Shown: in pieces, positions 1-8,617 of the stretch
Numbering within the stretch: the first letter of the stretch is position 1
Layout: the number at the start of each line of letters is the position of its first letter
Source: Fulvimonas soli
GTDB taxonomy: Bacteria > Pseudomonadota > Gammaproteobacteria > Xanthomonadales > Rhodanobacteraceae
Direction: 5' to 3'
Assembly: GCF_003148905.1 (NCBI RefSeq)
Contig: NZ_QGHC01000010.1
Span: 1 to 64,000 of the forward strand
Length of the DNA: 64,000 bases
The notes under the pieces: generated by a model
The model's input: the letters and a program-made list of their open reading frames with translations, nothing else
Database searches by the model: none
What the model was told of the DNA's origin: nothing
Program-made: the position numbers and the translations under genes

Positions 1-96
1 CCACTACAACTGCCACCGTCCGCACAGCGCACTTGGTGGTCAGACACCCATGGCTCGACTGACGCTTGATCAAAACAACCTATTGAAGCTCCACAG

Positions 97-1674
97 CTAG
101 CGCAGCACCGCGCTGGCGTAGGCGGGCAGCAGCAGGCGGCCATGGTCCAGCCGCGCGCCGGCGCTGGTACTGCGCAGCAGCTCGGCGAAGCCTTGCGTCG
201 GGGCGAGCGGCAGCGTCTTCGCGCGCCCCGACAGGTTGTGCACCACCAGCAGCTTCTGCCCCGGCGTGGCGCGCGTGTAGGCCACCAGCTGCGGATCGCC
301 GGCGTCGAAGCCGTGCAGGTCGCCCTCGCGCAGCGCGGGCAGCCCGGCGCGCCAGTGGATCAGCGTGCGGTAGAGGTTGAGCAGCGAGCGCGGGTCGGCA
401 TCCTGCGCCTCCACCGAGACGTCGCCGCCCCGGTTGGCGGTGAGCGGCTTCCAGCGCGTCTCGCCGGGCGCGTCGGCGCGGCGGTTCCAGCGCATCGGCT
501 CGCGCAGGTCGGGATCGGGCTTCTTCCCCTGCAGGCCCAGCTCCTCGCCGTAGTACACGAAGGGCTCGCCGGGCAGGGTGAGCAGCAGCGCGGCGGCCAC
601 GCGCATGTGCCTGGCGTCGCCTTGCAGCCGGCTCATCACGCGCTCCTGGTCGTGGTTGGACAGGAACGGCGCGTCGCCGGTGGCGCGCCCGGCGGCGGCG
701 TAGGCCGCGGCCATCGGCAGCGCCTGGGCGAGGATGCCGCGGTCGCGCTCCTGCTTCACGCTCTCGATCAGCCGCACCGCCAGCGGGAAGTCGAACACCG
801 CGTCCAGCGGCCGCACGTACGGGGCCAGCCCGGCGGGCGAGTCCTGGGTCACCTCGCCGACCAGGTAGGCGCGCGGGTTCGACGCGGCGAGACCGGCGCG
901 GAAGTCCTGCCACCAGCGCACGTTCTTCGCCACCGCGCGCGGGTCGCCCCACTGCGACTGGAAGTCGAGGTAGATGTGCTGCGCGGCGTCGAGGCGGAAG
1001 CCGTCCACGCCCAGGTCCAGCCAGTAGCGGCCGACGCCGACCATGGCCTCGCGCACGGCGGGCGTGTCGTAGTCGAGGTCGGGCATCTCGCCGGTGAAGA
1101 CGCCCAGGTAGTGCCGCCCGTCCAGCGCGTGCCAGGCCGGGCCGCCGGTGGCGCTGACGGCGCCGAGGTCGGCGCGCGTGCCGGCCCACGTGTACCAGCG
1201 GTGGTGCGGGTCGGCGGGATCGCGCGCGGCCTGGAACCACGGGTGCCGGTCGCTGGTGTGGTTGATCACCAGGTCGATGATCACGCGCATGCCGCGCTTG
1301 TGCGCCTCGGCGAGCAGGCGGCGGAAGTCGGCCATGCTGCCGTACTGCGGGTTGATCGCCTCGTAGTCGGTGACGTCGTAGCCGTGGTAGCTGGGCGAGG
1401 GGTTGACCGGCATCAGCCAGAGGCCGTCCACGCCCAGCGACTTCAGGTAGTCGAGCTTGGCGGTGACGCCGTTCAAGTCGCCGATGCCGTCGCCGTCGGT
1501 GTCGTACCAGGCGCGCACGAAGATCTCGTACCACACGCCGGACGGCGGCTGCGCCGTCGCGGGCGCGTCCGGCCGCGCGCCGCCGTCCTGCCGCGCGGGG
1601 GCGGCGGACGCCAGGACGAGCGCGGCGGAGGCCAGCAGCCACAGGCAGGATCGTGCGGGCGTGCGCTTTCTCAT
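97..1674 (-). CDS. Secreted GH13 alpha-amylase family glycosidase
   Basis: A 525-aa glycoside hydrolase family 13 enzyme expected to cleave alpha-glucosidic bonds in starch or maltodextrins in the periplasm or outside the cell. The N-terminus (MRKRTPARSCLWLLASAALV) is a signal peptide with an Ala-rich cleavage region. The GH13 motifs are visible: YHGYDVTDY, DLVINHTS, DGFRLDAA (nucleophile Asp), LVGEV (acid/base Glu) and SNHDQ (third acid). DTDGDGIGDLNG is the typical metal-binding loop. I chose the ATG at 1674 because it gives the signal peptide; the frame stays open further upstream only as a shadow of the halogenase gene. It lies 17 bp downstream of that gene and is probably co-transcribed with it. 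Exact specificity (amylase, neopullulanase or glucosidase) cannot be fixed by eye. Confidence 0.9.
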   Translation of the reverse strand: MRKRTPARSCLWLLASAALVLASAAPARQDGGARPDAPATAQPPSGVWYEIFVRAWYDTDGDGIGDLNGVTAKLDYLKSLGVDGLWLMPVNPSPSYHGYDVTDYEAINPQYGSMADFRRLLAEAHKRGMRVIIDLVINHTSDRHPWFQAARDPADPHHRWYTWAGTRADLGAVSATGGPAWHALDGRHYLGVFTGEMPDLDYDTPAVREAMVGVGRYWLDLGVDGFRLDAAQHIYLDFQSQWGDPRAVAKNVRWWQDFRAGLAASNPRAYLVGEVTQDSPAGLAPYVRPLDAVFDFPLAVRLIESVKQERDRGILAQALPMAAAYAAAGRATGDAPFLSNHDQERVMSRLQGDARHMRVAAALLLTLPGEPFVYYGEELGLQGKKPDPDLREPMRWNRRADAPGETRWKPLTANRGGDVSVEAQDADPRSLLNLYRTLIHWRAGLPALREGDLHGFDAGDPQLVAYTRATPGQKLLVVHNLSGRAKTLPLAPTQGFAELLRSTSAGARLDHGRLLLPAYASAVLR

Positions 1675-1691
1675 GGACGGCTCCGGACCGC

Positions 1692-3212
1692 TCAGTCGGC
1701 GGCCTTGAAGTGGCGGTCGATGTACTCGGCATGCGTGGGCATCGCGGCCACGGCGCGGTCGACCAGGGTGCGGATGTTGGCGAGGAATTCGTCCAGCTGC
1801 GCCTTCGGCAGGGCGTCGGCCAGCGGGTGGTGGCGCTCGGGGACGATGCCCTGGCCGATGAACACCTGCAGCCAGCCCATCAGGGTGAACAGCTCCTCGC
1901 CCTCGCGGAAGACGTGGCCCGTGCGGCGGAACAGCCCGATGCGGCGCGCCAGCCCCTCGGGGACGTCCATCGTCGCGCACCGTCGCCAGAACGGCGTGTC
2001 GTCGCGCTCGGTGGCCTTGTAGTGCAGGATGATGAAGTCGCGCGTCTGCTCGTACTCGGCGCGGGTCTGGCGGTTGTACTCGTCGACCAGCGCGGGGTCG
2101 AAGCCGCGGTCGGGGAACATCGTCAGCAGGCGGCCGGCCGCCGACTGCATCAGGTGGATGCTGGTCGACTCCAGCGGCTCGATGAAGCCGCTGGCCAGGC
2201 CCAGCGCCACGCAGTTGCGGTTCCACACCTTGTTGCGGATGCCGGTGTGGAAGCGCAGCTGGCGCGGCGCGGCCAGCGCCGGGCCTTCCATGTTGCGCAC
2301 CAGCGTGGCGGCCGCCTCGTCGTCGCTGACGAAGCGGCTGCAGTACACGTGGCCGTTGCTGGCCAGGTGCTGCAGCGGGATGCGCCACTGCCAGCCGGCC
2401 TGCTGGGCGCTGGCCTGGGTGTACGGGCGGATGGTGCCGCCGTGCTCGCTGGGCGCGACCACCGCGCTGTCGCACGGCAGCCAGTGCTGCCAGCTCTCGT
2501 AGCCGGTCTTGAGCGCGCCCTCGATCAGCAGGCCGCGGAAGCCGGAGCAGTCGACGAACAGGTCGCCGGGGATCACCTCGCCGCTGTGCAGGCGGATCGA
2601 TTCGATGAAGCCGTCGTCGCCGCGCAGCGCGACGTCGACCACCTTGCCCTCGGTGCGCACCACGCCGTTGCCCTCCGCGTTCCGGCGCAGCAGCCGGCCG
2701 AAGCGCGCGGCGTCGAAGTGGTAGGCGTAGCGGATGCCGGTGAGCGGGCTGCCGCCGACGTTCTCCATCGGCGCGAAGCGGTTGGCGGCGCAGGCCCGCG
2801 CGCAGATCGAGTACGCCCACAGGTCGGGCGCGCGCGGGTCCTCGCGCCGGCTGCGCAGCCAGTAGTGCTGGAACGCGGCCAGGCCCAGCGGCAGGCCGAC
2901 GTCGCTGAAGGCGTGCACGTAGGAGTCGCCGATCCGCCGCCAGTCGTTGAACTGCACCGCCAGCTTGATCGTGCCGCGGCTGGCCCTGAGCAGCTCGTCC
3001 TCGGCGATGCCGAGGAAGCGGCCGACGTGGCGGATCTGCGGGATGGTCGCCTCGCCCACGCCGACGATGCCGATCTCGTCGGACTCGACCAGCCGGATCG
3101 ACAGCCGCGGGCCGAAGGCCTTGGCCAGCAGCGCCGCGGTCATCCAGCCGGCGGTGCCGCCGCCCACGATCACCACGCGCCGGACGGGAAGCTCGTTGGT
3201 CTGGTTGCCCAT
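1692..3212 (-). CDS. Tryptophan-halogenase-like FAD-dependent halogenase
   Basis: A 506-aa flavin-dependent halogenase of the PrnA/tryptophan 7-halogenase family. The N-terminal dinucleotide-binding motif GGGTAGW (residues 17-23), the GVGEAT motif (about 51-56) and the halogenase signature WQWRIP (about 271-276) are all present. The catalytic lysine appears to be K83 (in GTIKLAVQF) and the conserved glutamate lies in EPLESTS (near 347), so it looks catalytically competent. Relatives beside TonB receptors in Xanthomonas and Caulobacter lie in sugar-uptake loci, and some halogenate free indole; the native substrate is generally unknown. It sits between a TonB-receptor gene and an amylase gene and needs a flavin reductase, not seen here. 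Substrate and halide are not predictable from the sequence. Confidence 0.9.
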   Translation of the reverse strand: MGNQTNELPVRRVVIVGGGTAGWMTAALLAKAFGPRLSIRLVESDEIGIVGVGEATIPQIRHVGRFLGIAEDELLRASRGTIKLAVQFNDWRRIGDSYVHAFSDVGLPLGLAAFQHYWLRSRREDPRAPDLWAYSICARACAANRFAPMENVGGSPLTGIRYAYHFDAARFGRLLRRNAEGNGVVRTEGKVVDVALRGDDGFIESIRLHSGEVIPGDLFVDCSGFRGLLIEGALKTGYESWQHWLPCDSAVVAPSEHGGTIRPYTQASAQQAGWQWRIPLQHLASNGHVYCSRFVSDDEAAATLVRNMEGPALAAPRQLRFHTGIRNKVWNRNCVALGLASGFIEPLESTSIHLMQSAAGRLLTMFPDRGFDPALVDEYNRQTRAEYEQTRDFIILHYKATERDDTPFWRRCATMDVPEGLARRIGLFRRTGHVFREGEELFTLMGWLQVFIGQGIVPERHHPLADALPKAQLDEFLANIRTLVDRAVAAMPTHAEYIDRHFKAAD

Positions 3213-3327
3213 GGCAGTCTCTCGCTCGGATGGCCGCGTCCCCGCCGCGGCCGGGAATGCTCCCAGCCTAGACCTTCGGCGGGCGCGGCGCCTTGCGGCG
3301 CATGGCCGTCACGGGGCGCGGCCATGG

Positions 3328-3361
3328 AAAAAAAGCCCCGCCGAAGGACGTCCGGCGGGGC
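3328..3361 (-). terminator. Rho-independent terminator of the TonB-receptor gene
   Basis: A 9-bp GC stem (GCCCCGCCG at 3335-3343 pairing with CGGCGGGGC at 3353-3361) is followed on the minus strand by a run of seven T residues (A-run 3328-3334). It lies 26 bp after the receptor stop codon and before the halogenase gene, so the halogenase is either expressed by read-through or from its own promoter. Confidence 0.85.
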
Positions 3362-3386
3362 ACTTGGGAGGAGTCGCGCAACAGGG

Positions 3387-6305
3387 TTACTGGAACTTGT
3401 ACGAGACGCCCACCTCGTAGCGCCGGCCGTAGCGCTCCCAGGTCAGCACCTGGCGCGGGTCGCCGTTCTGGTAGGTGGTGAAGATCTTGTTCGACAGGTT
3501 CGAGCCCTGCGCGATCAGGGTCAGGCCGTTGAGCGGGCCGCTGTTGAACGTGTAGCTCACCTGCGCGTCGTAGGTGCTGCCGCCGCGCAGGGTCTGCTCG
3601 ATGCGCGAGGCGCTGATGCCCGACACCTCGCCCAGGAAGTCGGAGCGGTAGCTGTCGCTGACGCGGGCCTCGAAGCCGTCGTGCTGGTAGTACAGCGTGC
3701 CGTTGGCGACCCACTTGGACAGGCCCGGCACGGTGATCGGCGAGCTGTTGCCGGCGTACACCAGCGAGCTCTTGGTGCGGTTGCCGGTGAGGATGGTGCC
3801 GAAGCCGTCGAGCGCGGGCGTGAGCAGGTTGAACGGCAGGTTCAGGGTGAGCTGCGCGCCCTTCACGTAGCCGTGGCCGTCGTTGGTCGGGCCCGAGATC
3901 GTACCCAAGGTAGTGCCCAACTGCGCCAAGTCTGACGGGCTTAGGTTGTAGGGCAGGAAAGCGCTGAAGTCGTACAAGTAGGCCGCATTCGGGTTGATGT
4001 AGTCGCGCAGGCTGATGAAGTAGCCCGACACCGCGACGTAGCCGCCGCCACCGCCGCTGCGGCACAGGTCGGAGGCCTTCGAGTCGGCCGAGTTGCACTG
4101 GTAGCCGGAGGCGTCGCCGGAGAAGTAGTGCTCGTAGCTGACGTTGTAGTTGTCGGCCATGGTCGGCAGCAGCTTGGCGTTGCCGCCCGAGGCGCTGAAG
4201 TAGGACTGGTTAGGATCAGTGCTTTGCAGATGATCCACATCAGTGTGTAGCGCCAGGCTGGCGTTCATCTGGTCCATGCGCGGGCGCGCCATGGTGCGCG
4301 CGGCGCTGACGCGCAGGTCGTCGTTGTCGGTGAAGCCGAAGATCAGGTTGGCGCTGGGCAGGTAGCGGGTGAAGCTGGTGCCGCCGCTCACCGGGACCAG
4401 CTGAGTGTGCCCGCCGGTGAGGTCGCTGCCCGGCGCCACGCGCTCGCCCTGCGAGGTCTGGCTGGTGTGCGCCACCTGGATGCCCACGTTGCCGCGCAGG
4501 CTGACGCCGCCCAGGCTGGTGTCGATGTTGAACTGCAGGTACGGCGTGAGGTCGCGCTCGCGCACCTTCCAGTTCGGCGGCAGCGACAGCGACGACATGA
4601 AGGTGGGGACGCCCACCAGCGTGCCGTTGTCGATCAGGTCGAACGGGTTGTAGCAGACCTGCGAGCCGATCCCCATCCACGCCAGCGGGTCGCAGGTGCC
4701 GCCGCCGGTGATCGGCGCGGTCTCGACGGCGCCGCCGCCGCTGATGAAGCCGCCGCCCAGGGTCAGGAAGGTCTGGTCGATGTCGTAGGTCTTGTTGCGG
4801 GTGCCGCGCACCACGCCGAACTCGACGCTGGAGATCGGGCCGCTGAGGAAGGAGCGCTGCACGCTCAGGCGCAGGTTGGCCAGGTAGTCGACGGTGCGCG
4901 GCGCGTTGATGAAGCCCGCCTGCACCACATCGCTGCCGGCGCCCCAGCCGTCCGGGTCGGTCAGCACGACGCCGTTGCCGTAGTCCAGCGACGGGTCGAG
5001 GTAGAGCAGGCCGTTGCCGCGCTCGTCGAAGCCGACGGTGTCGCTGGCGCCGCCGCCGATGTTGTAGCCGGTGCCGGAGTAGCTCTCCAGGTTGATGTCG
5101 CGGCGGGTGGCGCGCGAGTAGTTCCCGTCGAGGTCGGCCGTCCAGTTGTCGTTGATGGTGAACTGGTTGTCCCAGTTGAAGTTGTAGACGCGGGCGGTGG
5201 TGCTGTTGTAGTCGTTGCGGACGATCGGCTTGACGTTGCCGTAGGTGCCGTTCTCGACGAAGCCGCGGTTGACCGTGCCCGGGTCCAGCGTGACGTTGGT
5301 GCCCCAGAACAGCGGGAACTCCATGCCCTTGGCCTGCTGCACTTCCTTGAAGTTGTCGGCGGTGACGTCGATGATGCCGGTGTAGTGCTCGTTCGGCTGC
5401 CACTGCACGGTGGCCAGCAGGCCGTTGCGCTTCATCGAGTCGGTGATGCCGTAGTTCTTCGAGCCGCCGACCACGGCGTCGCCGTTGGCGTCGGCCGGGT
5501 AGCCCCAGGGCGCCTGGTGCTCGATCTGCGACGGGTTGTTCTCCATGTCCACGCCCAGCGTGACGCCGAGGGTGTGGTCGGCGAACTGGTGCACCCATAC
5601 GCCGTTGAGGTTGTAGCCCTTGTTGCTCACGCCGGGGCCGTCGGCCAGCTGCGACATGTCGTTCCAGATGTAGCGGGCGTTCACCGCCGCCTCCGGGCCG
5701 CTCTTGTCGAGCGGGCGGATGGTGTGCATGTCCACCGTGCCGGCGAGGCCCTGGCCGACCAGCCGGGCCTCGGGGCTGATGTGCACCTCCACGTTGTCGA
5801 ACCAGCTGGAGGGGTACTGGTCGTACTGCACGTCGCGGTTGTTGGAGGTCGAGACCTGCTCGCCGCCGTTGACCAGCGCGGTGGAGAAGTCCGGGCCCAG
5901 GCCGTGGATGGTGAGCACCTGCGGGCGGCCGCTGACGGTCTGCACGGCCAGGCCGGGCAGGCGGCCCAGCGAGTCGGCGATGGACACGCCCGGCAGCTTG
6001 CCGATCTGCTCGGCCGAGACCGCCTCGACGATGGTGTCGGCGTTGCGCTTGAGCGCGGTGGAGTTCTCGATGCTGCTGACGAAGCCGTTGACCTCGACGC
6101 CTTCCAGCTTCTTGGGCTCCTTGCGGCGGTCCTTGTCCTTGTCGGACGCATCCGGCTTGGACTGGTCCTGGCCCTGGTCCTGCGCCGTCTGCCGTGAACC
6201 CGCCGCGTTCGCGGTGGGCGCAGTCCCCGCGACGGCAACGGTGCCCATGCCGAAGCATGCGGTAGCGATGGCCATCGCCAGGATGTTGCGCTCAAATCTG
6301 CTCAT
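3387..6305 (-). CDS. TonB-dependent receptor, Xanthomonas/Caulobacter oligosaccharide type
   Basis: A 972-aa outer-membrane TonB-dependent transporter. The N-terminus is a signal peptide (MSRFERNILAMAIATACFGM), followed by a low-complexity Lys/Asp linker, then the plug domain (GVSIADSLGRLPGLAVQ, then LTIHGLGPDFSTALVNG) and a beta-barrel ending in the terminal aromatic signature GVSYKFQ. Length and plug motifs fit the TonB-Xanth-Caul subfamily, which takes up oligosaccharides. The ATG at 6305 is chosen because a strong ribosome binding site (CCGGAGGGGAG) lies just upstream and the signal peptide starts there. Amylase and glucosidase neighbours suggest maltodextrin uptake. Two short stretches (about 3900-3985 and 4203-4255) use codons unlike the rest of the gene. 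Confidence 0.93.
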   Translation of the reverse strand: MSRFERNILAMAIATACFGMGTVAVAGTAPTANAAGSRQTAQDQGQDQSKPDASDKDKDRRKEPKKLEGVEVNGFVSSIENSTALKRNADTIVEAVSAEQIGKLPGVSIADSLGRLPGLAVQTVSGRPQVLTIHGLGPDFSTALVNGGEQVSTSNNRDVQYDQYPSSWFDNVEVHISPEARLVGQGLAGTVDMHTIRPLDKSGPEAAVNARYIWNDMSQLADGPGVSNKGYNLNGVWVHQFADHTLGVTLGVDMENNPSQIEHQAPWGYPADANGDAVVGGSKNYGITDSMKRNGLLATVQWQPNEHYTGIIDVTADNFKEVQQAKGMEFPLFWGTNVTLDPGTVNRGFVENGTYGNVKPIVRNDYNSTTARVYNFNWDNQFTINDNWTADLDGNYSRATRRDINLESYSGTGYNIGGGASDTVGFDERGNGLLYLDPSLDYGNGVVLTDPDGWGAGSDVVQAGFINAPRTVDYLANLRLSVQRSFLSGPISSVEFGVVRGTRNKTYDIDQTFLTLGGGFISGGGAVETAPITGGGTCDPLAWMGIGSQVCYNPFDLIDNGTLVGVPTFMSSLSLPPNWKVRERDLTPYLQFNIDTSLGGVSLRGNVGIQVAHTSQTSQGERVAPGSDLTGGHTQLVPVSGGTSFTRYLPSANLIFGFTDNDDLRVSAARTMARPRMDQMNASLALHTDVDHLQSTDPNQSYFSASGGNAKLLPTMADNYNVSYEHYFSGDASGYQCNSADSKASDLCRSGGGGGYVAVSGYFISLRDYINPNAAYLYDFSAFLPYNLSPSDLAQLGTTLGTISGPTNDGHGYVKGAQLTLNLPFNLLTPALDGFGTILTGNRTKSSLVYAGNSSPITVPGLSKWVANGTLYYQHDGFEARVSDSYRSDFLGEVSGISASRIEQTLRGGSTYDAQVSYTFNSGPLNGLTLIAQGSNLSNKIFTTYQNGDPRQVLTWERYGRRYEVGVSYKFQ

Positions 6306-6442
6306 TTTCTCCCCTCCGGAAAACTCTTCGAGTTCACGCACTCGGCGTGGTGGCGGGACAGCGCTCCCGCGGCGAATGTCCACGCTTCTCTGGTCGAGCG
6401 TGTCGGGGCGGATCATAGTGACGTTGTTTTCGGCGCAGCTCA

Positions 6443-6462
6443 GGCCTGCATACGTATTCATG
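6443..6462. promoter_or_regulatory. Candidate LacI-family operator, receptor side
   Basis: GGCCTGCATACGTATTCATG contains the near-palindrome TGCATACGTATTCA with a central CG, typical of LacI-family operators. An exact reverse-complement copy lies at 6640-6659. The site is centred about 39 bp upstream of a minus-strand TATGAT box and 148 bp upstream of the receptor start codon. Identity of the regulator is inferred; no regulator gene is in the window. Confidence 0.6.
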
Positions 6463-6639
6463 ACGCAGCCGCGACCGGCGTCATTGCGATGCAGCACGAG
6501 CCGCCGCCGGCGCCGCGCCGGGCCGTGCGGAAGGCCCGCCGGACCGCCGCCCGCAAGCCCCGGGCCGCGCGCGCGGCGCGCCCGCGGCGGGTGCGCGGAA
6601 GCGTTTGCTCGGTGCCGCGTTTTGTGCAGGCGCAGCAGG

Positions 6640-6659
6640 CATGAATACGTATGCAGGCC
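6640..6659. promoter_or_regulatory. Candidate LacI-family operator, glucosidase side
   Basis: CATGAATACGTATGCAGGCC is the exact reverse complement of the site at 6443-6462. It lies about 96 bp before the glucosidase start codon and is centred 39 bp upstream of a weak -10-like TAAGCT (6686-6691), the same geometry as on the other side. This implies one regulator controlling both arms of the locus. Confidence 0.6.
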
Positions 6660-6745
6660 CCTGCGTCGCGTCGGGACGCTGAGGCTAAGCTGCGCCGGTC
6701 CGCCAGAGCGCCGTCCGCGCAGCTGGCCAAGCCAGGGATTATTGA

Positions 6746-8365
6746 ATGACCGGTTCACCGTGGTGGCGTGGCGCCGTCATCTACCAGATCTACCCGCGCA
6801 GCTTCCAGGACACCGACGGCGACGGCGTGGGCGACCTGCCCGGCATCATCGAGCGCCTGGACTACGTCGCCGGCCTGGGCGTGGACGCGATCTGGATCGC
6901 GCCGTTCTTCACCTCGCCGATGGCCGACTTCGGCTACGACATCGCCGACTACCGCGACGTCGACCCGCTGTTCGGCACGCTGGCCGACTTCGACCGCCTG
7001 CTGGCGAAGGCGCACGCGCTGGGGCTGAAGGTGATGATCGACCAGGTGCTCAGCCACACCTCGGCCGAGCACGCCTGGTTCCGCGAGAGCCGGCAGAGCC
7101 GCGGCAACCCGAAGGCCGACTGGTACGTGTGGGCCGACGCGCGGGAGGACGGCACGCCGCCGAACAACTGGCTGTCGCTGTTCGGCGGCAGCGCCTGGCA
7201 GTGGGAGCCGCGCCGCGGGCAGTACTACCTGCACAACTTCCTGACCCAGCAGCCCGACCTCAACTTCCACAATCCCGCGGTGCGCGCGGCGATCCTGGAC
7301 GGCGTGAAGTTCTGGCTCGACCGCGGCGTCGACGGCCTGCGCCTGGACGCGATCAACTTCTGCTTCCACGACGCGCAGCTGCGCGACAACCCGCCCAAGC
7401 CGCCGCAGGCGCGCGTGGGCCGCGGCTTCAGCCCGGACAACCCGTATGCGTTCCAGTACCACTGGTACAACAACACGCAGCCGGAGAACCTCGGCTTCCT
7501 GGAGGAGCTGCGCGCGCTGCTCGACCGCTATCCCGACGTCGCCGCGCTCGGCGAGATCTCCTCGGAGGACTCGCTCGCCACCATGGCCGAGTACACCCGC
7601 GGCCGGCGCCTGCACATGGGCTACAGCTTCGAGCTGCTCACCGACGACTTCAGCGCCGGCTACATCCGCGGCACGGTGGAGCGGCTGGAGGCGCAGATGG
7701 GCGAGGGCTGGCCGTGCTGGGCGATCTCCAACCACGACGTGGCGCGCGTGCTCAGCCGCTGGGGCGGCGCGCGGCCGTCGGCGCGGCTGGCCAACCAGTT
7801 CACCGCGCTGGTCTGCTCGCTGCGCGGCTCGGTGTGCGTGTACCAGGGCGAGGAGCTGGGCCTGACCGAGGCCGAGGTGCCGTTCGAGGCGCTGCAGGAC
7901 CCCTACGGCATCGCCTTCTGGCCGAACTTCAAGGGCCGCGACGGCTGCCGCACGCCGATGCCGTGGACCGCGGACGGCGCCAACGCCGGCTTCAGCCGCG
8001 GCACGCCGTGGCTGCCGGTGCCACCGGAGCACCGCGCGCTGGCGGTGGACGCGCAGGAGGCCGATCCGCGCTCGGCGCTGCACGGCTTCCGCGCCTTCCT
8101 GCGCTGGCGCCACACGCAGCCGGCGCTGCGCGAGGGCGCGATCCGCTTCCTCGACACCGCCGAGCCGGTGCTCGCCTTCGTGCGCAGCGTTGCCGGGCAG
8201 GAGCTGCTGGTGGCCTTCAACCTCTCCGGCGAGCCGGTGGAGCTGGAGCTGCCGCTGGAGGCCCCGCCGGCCGCGCTCGACGGCCACGGCCTGCTGCAGG
8301 GCGCGCTCGACGGCCGCCGCCTGCGCCTGCCCGGCAGCGGGAGCCTGTTCGCGCGCCTCGGCTGA
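6746..8365 (+). CDS. Alpha-glucosidase / oligo-alpha-glucosidase (GH13)
   Basis: A 539-aa cytoplasmic GH13 enzyme of the oligo-1,6-glucosidase/alpha-glucosidase group. Visible motifs are WWRGAVIYQIYPRSFQDTDG at the N-terminus, FGYDIADYRD, DQVLSHTS, DGLRLDAINF (nucleophile Asp), ALGEISSED (acid/base Glu) and AISNHDVAR. There is no signal peptide, so it should hydrolyse short alpha-glucosides after uptake, complementing the exported amylase and outer-membrane receptor transcribed divergently. It starts at the ATG following GGGATTATTGA, which gives only a weak ribosome binding site. The 20-bp operator 96 bp upstream suggests coordinate control with the receptor. Substrate linkage (alpha-1,4 or alpha-1,6) is not resolved by eye. 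Confidence 0.92.
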   Translation: MTGSPWWRGAVIYQIYPRSFQDTDGDGVGDLPGIIERLDYVAGLGVDAIWIAPFFTSPMADFGYDIADYRDVDPLFGTLADFDRLLAKAHALGLKVMIDQVLSHTSAEHAWFRESRQSRGNPKADWYVWADAREDGTPPNNWLSLFGGSAWQWEPRRGQYYLHNFLTQQPDLNFHNPAVRAAILDGVKFWLDRGVDGLRLDAINFCFHDAQLRDNPPKPPQARVGRGFSPDNPYAFQYHWYNNTQPENLGFLEELRALLDRYPDVAALGEISSEDSLATMAEYTRGRRLHMGYSFELLTDDFSAGYIRGTVERLEAQMGEGWPCWAISNHDVARVLSRWGGARPSARLANQFTALVCSLRGSVCVYQGEELGLTEAEVPFEALQDPYGIAFWPNFKGRDGCRTPMPWTADGANAGFSRGTPWLPVPPEHRALAVDAQEADPRSALHGFRAFLRWRHTQPALREGAIRFLDTAEPVLAFVRSVAGQELLVAFNLSGEPVELELPLEAPPAALDGHGLLQGALDGRRLRLPGSGSLFARLG

Positions 8366-8417
8366 AGCGGGCGCGGGCCATTTCCTCGCGGGGCCTGCCT
8401 CCGTGGGGATGACCCTT

Positions 8418-8475
8418 GTGGGAGCGGCCTCCGGCCGCGATCCGCGGGCCATCGCGGCTGGAGGCCGCTCCCGCA
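8418..8475. repeat. Inverted doublet of a dispersed palindromic repeat (copy 1 of 5)
   Basis: A plus-oriented copy at 8418-8441 beginning GTGGGAGCGGCCTCCGGCCG is followed by an inverted copy at 8451-8475. The same 23-25-bp element appears as inverted pairs near 25.6, 28.4, 40.9 and 55.9 kb. It sits between the glucosidase and SPFH genes and resembles REP/BIME elements. Confidence 0.9.
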
Positions 8476-8617
8476 GGAAGCTGCCCCACGAGAGACTGTT
8501 TCCGCAGGGGGCGGCTCGCACCGAGGCCACCCCGCCACCGTTATGTAATGACGTACTCCGGCCGCACGCGCGACCTCGCCTATACTCGCCCGAACGTCAC
8601 ACGGAGGGGGTAAGTCG

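Larger units (their letters stand above)
6306..6745. other. Divergent intergenic control region of the maltodextrin locus
   Basis: This 440-bp gap separates the minus-strand receptor gene from the plus-strand glucosidase gene. It holds two identical inverted operator copies, a fair minus-strand -10 candidate (TATGAT at 6417-6412) and a weak plus-strand one (TAAGCT at 6686-6691). No coding sequence is supported between them. Confidence 0.6.

Noticed and set aside
1-96. Coding remnant at the left window edge
   Set aside because: No frame gives a recognisable protein; it appears to be intergenic sequence after the amylase stop.
97-2820. Reading the amylase as a 907-residue protein starting at 2820
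   Set aside because: The extra N-terminal 380 residues are an alternate frame of the halogenase gene; the true start at 1674 gives a signal peptide.
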